From Helicobacteraceae bacterium (GTDB taxonomy: Bacteria > Campylobacterota > Campylobacteria > Campylobacterales > Sulfurimonadaceae), in assembly GCA_947498025.1 (NCBI GenBank), contig CANMJR010000010.1, positions 1-64,000 on the forward strand: 64,000 nt of DNA. Reading direction: 5' to 3'. The notes below the pieces were generated by a model. It saw only the letters and a list, made by a program, of their open reading frames with translations. It was not told the origin of the DNA and searched no databases. Made by a program: the position numbers and the translations under genes. Position 1 is the first letter of the stretch; every line of letters begins with the position of its first letter. Below, piece by piece: positions 11,055-19,855 of the stretch.

Positions 11055-11783
11055 ATGAGAGTAACACTCGCTCAGACTTCACCCAAGCTTAACCGTTCTA
11101 ATCTTGAGGAGACACTCTCTATTGTAAATGAGTTTATGAATGAAAGTGATTTGATTGTGTTTCCTGAACTCTCACTGAGCGGCTATCTTCTGCAGGATAA
11201 ACTATTTGAAGATGCTTGGAATATAGATGAGTTAAGCAGACTAAAAGAGTTAAGTATGCATGTGGATATTGTAGTGGGTGCTGCAATAAAAGAGAATCAA
11301 ACATTCAAAAATAGAGCTCTTTATTTTTCAAAAGGGGAACTTTTAAGTCAACACTCTAAAGTTTATTTGCCAAATTACGGCATGTTTGAAGAAGCAAGAT
11401 ATTTTAGTGCAGGCAATAAATTTGAGAGTTTTATTACCTCTTTTGGAAGAACATCTATGCTTGTATGTGAAGACTTGTGGCACAAAGAGGCTCATAACGA
11501 ACTCATAAAAGAGAATCCAGACCTTATTATTGCTCTTGTTGCTTCGCCGGCTCGCGGGTTTGATGAGGGCGGTTTAGAGATAGAAGATAAGTGGTACTCA
11601 ATTATAAAAACACTGTCGGGCGAATGCAGTGCAAAAGTAATTTTTGTAAATCGTGTCGGCTTTGAAGATGGACTTGGTTTTTGGGGCGGAAGCTGTATCG
11701 TTGATGAGAACTCAAACATAATAGAAAAATTGCCACGATATGAAAAAGTAGTAAAAACATTTGAAATAGAAGGGATAACATGA
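11055..11783 (+). CDS. Carbon-nitrogen hydrolase (nitrilase family)
   Basis: This cytoplasmic amidase- or nitrilase-fold enzyme keeps all three catalytic residues: Glu in FPELSLSGY, Lys in HSKVYLPNYGMFEE and Cys in LVCEDLWH. At 242 residues it is a single-domain member. It resembles the amidase half of glutamine-dependent NAD synthetase but lacks the synthetase half. The substrate cannot be read from the sequence. It lies in a tight run (fabD, this gene, mtn) with 1-4 base junctions. Confidence 0.85.
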   Translation: MRVTLAQTSPKLNRSNLEETLSIVNEFMNESDLIVFPELSLSGYLLQDKLFEDAWNIDELSRLKELSMHVDIVVGAAIKENQTFKNRALYFSKGELLSQHSKVYLPNYGMFEEARYFSAGNKFESFITSFGRTSMLVCEDLWHKEAHNELIKENPDLIIALVASPARGFDEGGLEIEDKWYSIIKTLSGECSAKVIFVNRVGFEDGLGFWGGSCIVDENSNIIEKLPRYEKVVKTFEIEGIT

Positions 11784-12484
11784 AAATAGCAATAATGGGT
11801 GCAATGCCCGAAGAGATAGCACCGATACTCAAGAAATTAGGCAACTATACAACAATAGAGTATGCAAAAAACAGCTACTATGAAGCATCCTATAAAGGTG
11901 TGGATTTAATAATAGCTTATTCTAAAATCGGCAAAGTCTTTTCAACTCTAACCGCTACAACAATGATTGAACATTTCGGTGCTACTCAATTGCTATTTTC
12001 TGGTGTTGCCGGTGCTATTTCGTCCGCTTTGAAAGTTGGCGATTTGATTGTAGCGACAAAACTATCGCAACATGATTTAGATATTACGGCATTTGGACAT
12101 CCATTTGGATTTGTTCCTGAGGGTTCAGTTTTTGTTGAAGCAAATAAAAAAATGATAGAGATGAGCAAAGAAGTTGCCCTTGACATGGGTAAAATAGTTC
12201 AAGAGGGGATTATTGCCACAGGTGATCAGTTCGTTGCAAATGAAGAGCGTAAAAATTGGATTGGCTCTACTTTTGGTGCGGACGCTCTGGAGATGGAGGG
12301 TGCTTCTGTTGCCGTTGTTTGTGATGCTCTGAATGTTCCGTTTTTTATTCTCCGTGCAATAAGCGATGCCGCTGACATGGATGCGAGTTTCTCTTTTGAT
12401 AAGTTTCTTGAAACAAGTGCAGTAGAAAGTGCAGAATTTGTTATGAAAATGGTTGATAAAATACTTGATAAAAACCGAACTTAA
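11780..12484 (+). CDS. mtn: MTA/SAH (and probably aminofutalosine) nucleosidase
   Basis: This enzyme removes adenine from 5'-methylthioadenosine and S-adenosylhomocysteine. In this phylum the same enzyme usually acts on 6-amino-6-deoxyfutalosine in menaquinone synthesis. The start MKIAIMGAMPEEI, the glycine motif SGVAGAI, the substrate-binding ALEMEGASVA and the catalytic Asp in ISDAAD are all present. It overlaps the nitrilase by 4 bases. Confidence 0.93.
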   Translation: MKIAIMGAMPEEIAPILKKLGNYTTIEYAKNSYYEASYKGVDLIIAYSKIGKVFSTLTATTMIEHFGATQLLFSGVAGAISSALKVGDLIVATKLSQHDLDITAFGHPFGFVPEGSVFVEANKKMIEMSKEVALDMGKIVQEGIIATGDQFVANEERKNWIGSTFGADALEMEGASVAVVCDALNVPFFILRAISDAADMDASFSFDKFLETSAVESAEFVMKMVDKILDKNRT

Positions 12485-12485
12485 T

Positions 12486-13244
12486 ATGTCTATAGTTTTA
12501 TCTAAAAAAATCATGTCCAAACTCGGACGAACGAATGCCGAGTTTAACCTTATAGAAGAGGGCGACAAAATTCTAGTTGGTCTTAGCGGCGGTAAAGATT
12601 CTTTAACAATGGTGCATGCCATGAAAGAGCAACAGCGTCGCGCTCCTTTTAAGTTTGAATTTATTGCAGTAACCGTCTCCTATGGCATGGATGAAAACTT
12701 TGATGCATTGACAGCCCACTGTAAAGAGTATGGGATACCGCATATCATACATGACACAAAAATTTATGATTTAGCGCAAGAGAAGATAAGAGAGAACTCC
12801 TCTTTTTGCAGTTTCTTCTCACGCATGCGAAGAGGCTCTTTGTATAGTGCTGCTGAGAAATTTGGATGTAATAAAGTGGCTTTAGGTCATCATATGGATG
12901 ATGCCGCAGAGAGTTTTTTTATGAACTTTATCTATAACGGGCAGATGCGTTCCCTTGCTCCAAAATATAGAGCAGGAAATGGTTTGATTGTAATTCGTCC
13001 GCTTATCCAGATGAGAGAGAGACAACTGGCTGCATTTGCACTTGAAAATAGTGTGCCAACCATTGGGGATGAATCTTGTCCATCCATGCGGTTTGATGTA
13101 AAAATGCCACATGCAAGAGCGCATACAAAAGAGATGTTGGCAAAGATGGAAAAAGAGTTTCCAACGCTCTTTACAAGTCTAAATGCCGCTTTTAAGAATA
13201 TTTCGATTGATAGTTTTTTTGATGTAGAGAAATTTTCAGTTTAA
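12486..13244 (+). CDS. ttcA: TtcA-like tRNA thiolation PP-loop protein
   Basis: This is a PP-loop ATPase of the type that makes 2-thiocytidine in tRNA. The P-loop SGGKDS lies near residues 34-39, and GHHMDDAAESFFMN is typical of the family. The E. coli enzyme binds an iron-sulphur cluster through CxxC plus a later Cys. Here the first motif reads CSFF, so the second Cys is Phe, while a Cys near the third position (GDESCPSM) remains. Start 12486 is chosen because it follows the mtn stop directly; an upstream ATG at 12453 overlaps mtn. The family is clear, the exact product less so. Confidence 0.82.
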   Translation: MSIVLSKKIMSKLGRTNAEFNLIEEGDKILVGLSGGKDSLTMVHAMKEQQRRAPFKFEFIAVTVSYGMDENFDALTAHCKEYGIPHIIHDTKIYDLAQEKIRENSSFCSFFSRMRRGSLYSAAEKFGCNKVALGHHMDDAAESFFMNFIYNGQMRSLAPKYRAGNGLIVIRPLIQMRERQLAAFALENSVPTIGDESCPSMRFDVKMPHARAHTKEMLAKMEKEFPTLFTSLNAAFKNISIDSFFDVEKFSV

Positions 13245-13316
13245 ATAAATAGTTTGGGCTTATAAGTAGATTATAGTGAAAATGGCTCACTAAGTATCTT
13301 ACAAATGAGTTAATGA

Positions 13317-13322
13317 TATAAT
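13317..13322 (+). promoter_or_regulatory. -10 element of the yebC promoter
   Basis: TATAAT (within GATATAATCTGC) lies 31 bases upstream of the yebC ATG, in a 108-base gap. The same gap holds a short inverted repeat AGTGA...TCACT (13275-13291) that may help end ttcA transcription. Confidence 0.55.
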
Positions 13323-13352
13323 CTGCGGCATTAATAAAAAAGGAACAATTCT

Positions 13353-14063
13353 ATGGGAAGAGCGTTTGAATATAGAAAAGCATCAAAATTAAAAAGATGG
13401 GGAGCAATGTCAAAATTGTTTCCAAAATTGGGCAAAATAATTACTATGGCAGCTAAAGAGGGAAGTAGCGACCCTGACATGAACTCTAAACTTCGCACGG
13501 CAATTATGAATGCAAAAGCTGAGAATATGCCAAAAGATAATATTGAGGCAGCTATAAAAAGAGCGAGTGCAAAAGATACGGCGAGTATGTTGGAAGTAAA
13601 CTTTGAGGGCAAAGCTCCGCATGGAGTTTTGCTTTTTATAGAGTGTCTGACGGACAATAATACGAGAACCGTCGCCAATGTAAAAAATGTACTCACTAAA
13701 CATGGCGGGGAAATGTTGACCAACGGCTCTTTGGAATTTATGTTTAGCAGAAAAGCTGTCATAGAATTTAAGCTTCAAGATGGCATGGATATAGAAGAGT
13801 TAGAGCTAGAGCTCATCGATGCAGGTCTTGAAGAGATAGAAGAGGAAGACGGAGTTGTTTTAGTGACGGGTGATTATACTAATTTCGGTAAACTCAATGA
13901 AGCACTGGAAAAGATGGGAATCGAGGTTACAAAAGCAAACTTAGAGAGAATGGCAAATGCACCGATATCTATTTCTGAGAAAGAGCAACTTGATATTGAT
14001 AAAATTATAGATAAACTAGAAGATGATGAAGATGTCAACAAGATTTTTACAAATCTAGCATAA
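13353..14063 (+). CDS. yebC: YebC/PmpR-family protein
   Basis: This protein is of the YebC/TACO1 family, described as transcriptional regulators and, more recently, as translation factors that relieve ribosome stalling. The N-terminus [19 protein letters not shown], the [10 protein letters not shown] block and [13 protein letters not shown] are conserved features. The 236-residue length is normal. It has its own promoter-like sequence and is followed after 33 bases by yigZ. Confidence 0.94.
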   Translation: MGRAFEYRKASKLKRWGAMSKLFPKLGKIITMAAKEGSSDPDMNSKLRTAIMNAKAENMPKDNIEAAIKRASAKDTASMLEVNFEGKAPHGVLLFIECLTDNNTRTVANVKNVLTKHGGEMLTNGSLEFMFSRKAVIEFKLQDGMDIEELELELIDAGLEEIEEEDGVVLVTGDYTNFGKLNEALEKMGIEVTKANLERMANAPISISEKEQLDIDKIIDKLEDDEDVNKIFTNLA

Positions 14064-14096
14064 TCTCCACATGCCGGTATTTGATAAAAATAATAT

Positions 14097-14672
14097 ATGA
14101 AATACATTGATAAAATACACATACATACACATGAGGTAAAGCAATCGAAGTTTATTGCTTACCTTGTTCCTTTCTCGGAATTTACAACCATTTTAGAAGA
14201 ACTCAAAAACTCACATCCAAAAGCTAGACATTTTGTTGTTGCGTACAGATATTTAAATGAGTTTAATCAAATTGTAGAACACTCCAATGATGATGGAGAG
14301 CCAAAAGGTACATCCGGCAAGCCCTCTCTTTTTGTTTTGCAAGGGTTGGAAATGATAAACAGCGGCGTCATAATTGTCAGATATTTTGGCGGAACAAAGC
14401 TAGGTACTGGCGGACTGGTTAGGGCATACAGCGATAGTGTAAACTTGGTGCTAAATTCGGCATCACTCGTTGAATATAAACAAGATACAAGCGTAACTAT
14501 ATCTTTTGAATACTCAAATATAAGAATGGTAGAGTATGAGTGTTCGGCATGTGGAGTTGATATAGTTGAAAAAAGTTTTGATACAGGAACTATCTATAAA
14601 ATAAAGGGCATTGAATCAAATATGAAACTATTTTTAGAAAAGATGGACAGACTGGTTAAAATTGTGGAGTAG
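14097..14672 (+). CDS. yigZ: YigZ/IMPACT-family protein
   Basis: This protein has the conserved IMPACT (UPF0029) N-terminal domain: KQSKFIAYL, HPKARHFVVAYR, NDDGEPKGTSGKP and VIIVRYFGGTKLGTGGLVRAYSDSV. A C-terminal domain follows (about residues 130-190). Members are linked to translation control and stress, but the biochemical role is unsettled. It converges on the mshG end, with only 19 bases between the stops. Confidence 0.9.
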   Translation: MKYIDKIHIHTHEVKQSKFIAYLVPFSEFTTILEELKNSHPKARHFVVAYRYLNEFNQIVEHSNDDGEPKGTSGKPSLFVLQGLEMINSGVIIVRYFGGTKLGTGGLVRAYSDSVNLVLNSASLVEYKQDTSVTISFEYSNIRMVEYECSACGVDIVEKSFDTGTIYKIKGIESNMKLFLEKMDRLVKIVE

Positions 14673-14691
14673 ATAAAAATCTACTCACAAC

Positions 14692-15936
14692 TTATCTTCC
14701 ATGCACAGCGTTACCCATATCCCACATCGGCAAGAAAATACCAAGTGCGAGTAAAATAACCATAGATGCTATAATAAACAGCATTATAGGTTCAATGGCC
14801 TCCGATAGCCCGTCAATGATGGCATCAAATCTCATTTTGTAGTATTCTGCAACTTTTTTTATCATGGCGTCAAGCGTACCGCTATCCTCTCCGGCGCTTA
14901 CCATTTGAATAATCATATTCTCAAAAAGTCCCGTATCTTTAAGCCCTTTGTTGAGTGCACCACCCTTTTCAACGGTAATTCTTACAGACAAAAGTTTAGC
15001 TTTGAGAGGAAGATTGTCTATCATCTCTATGGAAGTGTCAAGCGCTTCAGCTATTGGAATACCTGCACGGATAAGTTCCGAAAAAACAAGTGTAAATCTG
15101 CTTAATGTTGAAAATTTAATGATACTTTTTATAAGATATGTTTTTAGCAGTAGCTCATGCCACCCATATCTTATGTTCCTATAGTTATTAATCAGATATT
15201 TAAATGTCATGATAGATGTGAAAATAACGGCTAAAACATAGGGTCCATAGTTGTTGAAAAGGTGTTCAAGTACCAAGAGTATTCTGGTTGGAAGAGGCAG
15301 TGTCGCATGGAGTGACTCAAAAATAGCCTTAAATTCAGGAACAACATAGGAGATTAAGATTGTAAATGCCACAGCCATGGCAATCATAACATTTCGCGGG
15401 TATGCCATGGCTTTTTTAAATTTAATAACATTCGCACGAATCTCTTCAAGCATGTCAGCGAGGGCATAGAGTGACTCATCCAGATTACCTGTTTTTTCGC
15501 CTAGTTGAACCATGGCAATGGTTAAATTACCGAGTTCAAAACGAAAGTTTTCCATAGACGCTGAGAGGGAACGGCCGGAGTTTATATCTTCTGCAAGTTT
15601 AGAAAAAACTGTTTTCAGTGCTTCATCTTCTGTTGCATTTGCTATTTCGCTCAAACAATCATATATGGAAATACCGGCATTTGTCATAACTGCTAGCTGT
15701 CTAATGGATGCTATGAGCGCATCAGGCTTGATTTTTCTTTTTTTTATATTTTGTAAAAAAGAGGTTTTAAATCTTTTAAGTTGCGCCTCAAAGGGTTCTT
15801 CTGCTTCCGCAACTTTAATAATTATTCCGGAGAGTTTTAATTTGGCATGTTTGCTAGCCTCTTTTTTATCCTCGGCATAGATTGGAAACTCCTCTTTTTT
15901 TCCTTTTACAAGAACAGTAGCAATAAAATATTTCAT
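14692..15936 (-). CDS. mshG: GspF/PilC-type inner-membrane platform protein (MshG-like)
   Basis: This is the inner-membrane platform of a type IV pilus or type II secretion machine. Two GspF domains are visible (about residues 60-185 and 265-390), with membrane segments near 165-195, 215-240 and 380-405. Conserved parts include MTNAGISIYDCL, GNLDESLYALADMLE and SAGEDSGTLDAMIKKVAEYY. The 414-residue length is normal. It is the last gene of the minus-strand assembly cluster and overlaps the ATPase gene by 4 bases. Confidence 0.9.
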   Translation of the reverse strand: MKYFIATVLVKGKKEEFPIYAEDKKEASKHAKLKLSGIIIKVAEAEEPFEAQLKRFKTSFLQNIKKRKIKPDALIASIRQLAVMTNAGISIYDCLSEIANATEDEALKTVFSKLAEDINSGRSLSASMENFRFELGNLTIAMVQLGEKTGNLDESLYALADMLEEIRANVIKFKKAMAYPRNVMIAMAVAFTILISYVVPEFKAIFESLHATLPLPTRILLVLEHLFNNYGPYVLAVIFTSIMTFKYLINNYRNIRYGWHELLLKTYLIKSIIKFSTLSRFTLVFSELIRAGIPIAEALDTSIEMIDNLPLKAKLLSVRITVEKGGALNKGLKDTGLFENMIIQMVSAGEDSGTLDAMIKKVAEYYKMRFDAIIDGLSEAIEPIMLFIIASMVILLALGIFLPMWDMGNAVHGR

Positions 15937-17669
15937 CCTTTTGCCACCTTTAAAATCTCTTCTAGGGAGGTTATCCCGTCTAAAGCTTTCTGTATTCCAT
16001 TCTCAAAAATGGTTACAAATCCGTCACTCATGGCTTGCGCCAACATGGCATCTTTTGGAGCCCCTTTTGCGATGAGACTTGAGAGTCCATCGGTGATACT
16101 AAGTACCTCGCATATCATTTCTCTTCCCATGTAGCCTGACTCATTACACTCTTTACACCCTTTTCCTGTGTAAAACTTGGCATCTTTTGGGATAACATGG
16201 TGCAGCTCTTCAAGGGTTGATGCTGAAATCTCCTCAACTACTTTACAATGTTTGCATATTTTTCTAACAAGTCTTTGCGCTTGAATTGCTACGAGGGCAC
16301 CGCTGATTAGATAGTGTTCAATACCCATGTCAACCATTCTCGGAATGGCGCTTATAGAGTCGTTTGTGTGCAAAGTTGAGATAACCAAATGCCCAGTGAG
16401 TGCGGCTTTAATCGCTATTTCTAGTGTCTCTTGGTCACGAATTTCACCAATCATAATTTTGTCTGGATCTTGTCTTAAAATTGAGCGAAGCGCGTCTGCA
16501 AAACTAAGTCCGACTTTTGGATTGACCTGAACTTGCTGAATGAGATTCATTCTGTACTCAACAGGATCTTCGACTGTGATGACTTTATCTTCAACATTTC
16601 TAAGCTCATTTAAAGCACCGTAAAGAGTTGTAGTTTTACCGCTGCCCGTTGGTCCAGTAACTAAAATAATTCCATGCGGAGCCTTGAGCCCATGAAGTAA
16701 TTTATGATAACTAGCACTGTCCATACCGGCATCTTCAAGCTTCACAAGTGCCTTTTGTTTGTCCAGAACACGCATGACTATAGATTCACCGTAAAGTATC
16801 GGTAGAGTTGATATACGAAAATCATATTCACTCTCCCCGACTGCCGTTGAAAAACGACCATCTTGCGGTTTTCGCTTCTCTGCAATATCTAGATTTGCCA
16901 ATAGCTTTAAGCGAGATGCGAGTGGCGGATAGATATCTTTTTCAAAAATAAACATTTCGGTTAATTTACCATCTACACGACCGCGAACGACACAGTTTTT
17001 CTCGGTTGGCTCCACATGTATATCGCTTGCACGGTTTTTTATACAAGTTTTTAGCACCACATCAATCAGTAGTAGTATAGAAGAGGCTTCTTGCTGCTCT
17101 TCTATGGTATTTATAGAATTTAACTCATCTCTTATTTTTTTAACTAACCCTTTTACGCTATCTTTTAATTCGACTTTGTAAAGGTAGGAGTGAATCTGTT
17201 TTTTTATGGATACGGCTATTTTTATAACTTTTCTTGGAAAGAGTCTTTGCATAGACTCTTGAGCTTCAATGTTCAGCGGGTCATTAAAAGCTATAGTAAC
17301 GCTCATGTCATCTTCTGAAATTGGTAAAACATTATATTTTTGGAGTTGTGCTAGAGGAACCCTGCTTGTGATTCTGTAGTCCATATCAATGGAGTCTAAA
17401 TCTAAAAACTGTAAATCCAATTCATGGGCTAGTTTTTCTAAAACAGCTTTTTCAGGAATGTAGTCGTAATTGTCTATGATGGAGAGTTCATATACACCGT
17501 TTCTTATCTGCTCAACGATAAAACGAACCAGTCTATCCATGGTCATAAAACCTGAGAGAGTTATATCTCTTAAGATAAGGTTAGCATTAATTCCCTGCGC
17601 TTGAAGTCTGTCAACTTGCCTTTGCATAATCGAACCGTTGGCAAGTAAATCTGCTGTTATTCTGTCCAT
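15933..17669 (-). CDS. mshE: GspE/PilB-type assembly ATPase (MshE-like)
   Basis: This hexameric ATPase powers pilus or pseudopilus assembly. The N-terminal GspE-II domain (about 20-160) is of the kind that binds c-di-GMP in MshE. The core has Walker A TGPTGSGKTT (about 338-346), the Asp box with EDPVEYR, Walker B MIGEIRDQETLEIA and the His box LVISTLHTND. A tetracysteine zinc site is formed by CKHC and CKEC. All catalytic motifs are intact, so it should be active. Given the many c-di-GMP proteins nearby, c-di-GMP control is plausible. Confidence 0.93.
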   Translation of the reverse strand: MDRITADLLANGSIMQRQVDRLQAQGINANLILRDITLSGFMTMDRLVRFIVEQIRNGVYELSIIDNYDYIPEKAVLEKLAHELDLQFLDLDSIDMDYRITSRVPLAQLQKYNVLPISEDDMSVTIAFNDPLNIEAQESMQRLFPRKVIKIAVSIKKQIHSYLYKVELKDSVKGLVKKIRDELNSINTIEEQQEASSILLLIDVVLKTCIKNRASDIHVEPTEKNCVVRGRVDGKLTEMFIFEKDIYPPLASRLKLLANLDIAEKRKPQDGRFSTAVGESEYDFRISTLPILYGESIVMRVLDKQKALVKLEDAGMDSASYHKLLHGLKAPHGIILVTGPTGSGKTTTLYGALNELRNVEDKVITVEDPVEYRMNLIQQVQVNPKVGLSFADALRSILRQDPDKIMIGEIRDQETLEIAIKAALTGHLVISTLHTNDSISAIPRMVDMGIEHYLISGALVAIQAQRLVRKICKHCKVVEEISASTLEELHHVIPKDAKFYTGKGCKECNESGYMGREMICEVLSITDGLSSLIAKGAPKDAMLAQAMSDGFVTIFENGIQKALDGITSLEEILKVAKG

Positions 17670-17678
17670 CTTATTATC

Positions 17679-18221
17679 CTACCAGTAGATATGCTGTTTT
17701 ATGATTTTTTTATCATAAAACTCATCTATTACAAGTTTGCTGAGTTTCTCATCTTTTAAAAGATAAAGGTTATATGTAATTTTTTTATCATCTTTATCTT
17801 CAAAAATATAAAATCCTTTTGGAGTCTCTTCATTCAGTTGGCTATATAAATCAAAAACTTTTGAAAGTACATAATCTGTTGTAGGTAAATTGAGTGATGA
17901 TAACTTATATCCATCAAGCAGAGCGTGGTAAAGAAGTTTTTTTTGCATCATGATTATGGAAAAGTAGGCTCCATTTGATCTTGATTCAGGTGAAAATTTA
18001 AGTTTAATTATTGGTATTGCCAGACGGTCAATAGAGTCTGCTTTTAAACATGCAAATGCAAAGAGCGAGATATAGTCTTCATCCTTATCATTTGCATTAA
18101 AATTATTAAAACCCAAATTACAGGCATTTTCATATTTTTTATTCTGATAAAGTCCTAACATCTCCTGTTTTACATCCGCACAGAGTATGATTGCAAAAAT
18201 CAAAGATAAGACTATTTTCAT
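17679..18221 (-). CDS. Small exported protein of the assembly cluster, unknown function
   Basis: The product has 180 residues and a short N-terminal signal (MKIVLSLIFAIILCA), then a helical region that looks TPR-like (LGLYQNKKYENACNLGFNNF, LFAFACLKADSIDRLAIPII). No family is recognised. It lies between the mshN-like and mshE-like genes, overlaps the former by 4 bases and is 9 bases from the latter, so it is surely part of the operon. The MSHA loci I know of have no gene at this position. The signal lacks a proper lipobox, so it is probably periplasmic. Confidence 0.8.
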   Translation of the reverse strand: MKIVLSLIFAIILCADVKQEMLGLYQNKKYENACNLGFNNFNANDKDEDYISLFAFACLKADSIDRLAIPIIKLKFSPESRSNGAYFSIIMMQKKLLYHALLDGYKLSSLNLPTTDYVLSKVFDLYSQLNEETPKGFYIFEDKDDKKITYNLYLLKDEKLSKLVIDEFYDKKIIKQHIYW

Positions 18222-19048
18222 TTCATCTCTCCTGAGAGTATCTCATCCATAAGTGTTTTTGCATTGGCTGAATGCGACTGTTTTATATACTCTTTGAGCG
18301 TTTCAACAGCTTTGTCCTTTTGATCTAGTTTGACTAATGATTTAGCAAAAATTATCCAACTTGTTTCTTGATTACTGTCAATTTCATTTGTTATCAAAGC
18401 GTAATTATATGCCAGATTATAATCACCCGCGTTATAATAACTTTTTGCAATAAAGAGACTGAGTGTCGGGTCATTGCTCTTTTTGAATCTTTTTATAACT
18501 TGTTCTATATCATTTTGTATATTTTGTCTCTTAATATTTATGCTGCCTTTTGGTTCCTCAAGAGTAATAGCCTCTTCTTTTGCTATGACTCTTTCCTCTT
18601 CTTTAACTGTTTCTACCGCCGGTGCTTCTGCTTCAATTATTCGTATCGGTTCTGAAACAGTTGACTTATTTATTTTATCCATAAAACTGAGTGATGGGGT
18701 TAGGACAACTTTTGTTTCTACTTTTTTTGTCTCATTCTTTTCATTAAAAAATTTTTCATTTATAGTCTCTTGAGCCTTTTGCGGTGTATTCTCTAAAGGA
18801 GTATTTTGTGTATTGCTATCAACTTTTTTTGCTGTTATTGTTTCTGCTTTTACCTTAGATATATTTCCATCTTTTGCTACCGCTGCAGTGTTTCCATTTT
18901 GTACTCTGCTTTTTGAATTTTGATAATTTATAGTGGTAAATAGAGTGATAAAAATCACTAAAGTGCTGATGATAATTATAGCATGCGGAAGATAGGATTT
19001 TATTTTATATGTGAGCCACTTTCTTTCCAGCTCATTTATATCAAACAT
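18218..19048 (-). CDS. mshN: MshN-like membrane-anchored TPR protein
   Basis: This bitopic inner-membrane protein has a cytoplasmic N-terminus, one membrane segment (about residues 20-42), a long charged linker (about 45-180) and a C-terminal TPR pair (LSLFIAKSYYNAGDYNLAYNYA, TSWIIFAKSLVKLDQKDKAVETLKEYI). This architecture and the place after the AAA ATPase gene match MshN. It overlaps the ATPase gene by 8 bases. Sequence similarity to any one MshN cannot be judged by eye. Confidence 0.7.
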   Translation of the reverse strand: MFDINELERKWLTYKIKSYLPHAIIIISTLVIFITLFTTINYQNSKSRVQNGNTAAVAKDGNISKVKAETITAKKVDSNTQNTPLENTPQKAQETINEKFFNEKNETKKVETKVVLTPSLSFMDKINKSTVSEPIRIIEAEAPAVETVKEEERVIAKEEAITLEEPKGSINIKRQNIQNDIEQVIKRFKKSNDPTLSLFIAKSYYNAGDYNLAYNYALITNEIDSNQETSWIIFAKSLVKLDQKDKAVETLKEYIKQSHSANAKTLMDEILSGEMK

Positions 19049-19850
19049 GTATTAATCCTGTGTGAATTGCTGACATCTCTATAATCTTGTTTGATATTGA
19101 GATTGTATTTATCTTTGCAGGGTTGTTTTCATGGTAATGCGAGTAGATGTCAAAGAGTATATAGAGCAATTTATTTGTATCTCTATAATTACCATGGGTT
19201 AAGTTATGAATCAACTTTACAGAACTATCCTTGAACATATTTGCACTATCAAAACAATTTGCTTTCATAAGTTTTTTTTGTATATATACTTTTAACTCAG
19301 AGGCTGAAGCATTTTTAAGTTCTATGCTATCCCAAATTCTAGTTTGAAAGTGCTCTTTTGCTATTAAATCCTCTTTTTCGGTTTTATGAAGAGTTATTAC
19401 GAATTTTATTTTTCTTGTATCTGAGAGCAATCTGATTTTTTCTATCAAAAAATTTGAATAGAGCTGCGCCTCATCCAAGAGCACTATCGGAACATAATCC
19501 AGTGCTCTGTTTTCTAAAATTTTCATAAATTGAGTAAAATTCAGATCACCTTGATACTTTACATCTAATATATCTTTTGCCAATGTTTTAAAAAATTCAC
19601 TGTCATCAAGAATAGGTGTTTGATACAAATAGACAATTCTTGAAGATAATAGATCATGGTAGAGTTTTGTTAAAAACATGCTCTTGCCGGTACCGGGTTT
19701 GCCATAAAGAAGCAACATCTTTAACGGCTTATTCACGGAGTCTTTGAATGAGTGATACATTTTAGAGACCCTGTCTATCTGTATATAATCTTCTGCATTT
19801 ACGATATCTAAAAAAACATTTTTAGAATTTTTAAATATATTTGATTTCAT
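19041..19850 (-). CDS. mshM: ExeA/MshM-like AAA ATPase
   Basis: This cytoplasmic AAA ATPase is of the ExeA/GspA/MshM type, a group tied to placing secretins. Walker A GKPGTGKS lies at residues 50-57 and Walker B is VPIVLLDEAQ; the arginine-rich QTRIWDSIEL and a lid domain follow. At 269 residues it lacks the C-terminal membrane and peptidoglycan-binding part of ExeA, as MshM does. It sits 5 bases after the secretin gene. Confidence 0.82.
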   Translation of the reverse strand: MKSNIFKNSKNVFLDIVNAEDYIQIDRVSKMYHSFKDSVNKPLKMLLLYGKPGTGKSMFLTKLYHDLLSSRIVYLYQTPILDDSEFFKTLAKDILDVKYQGDLNFTQFMKILENRALDYVPIVLLDEAQLYSNFLIEKIRLLSDTRKIKFVITLHKTEKEDLIAKEHFQTRIWDSIELKNASASELKVYIQKKLMKANCFDSANMFKDSSVKLIHNLTHGNYRDTNKLLYILFDIYSHYHENNPAKINTISISNKIIEMSAIHTGLIHV

Positions 19851-19855
19851 CTTAA

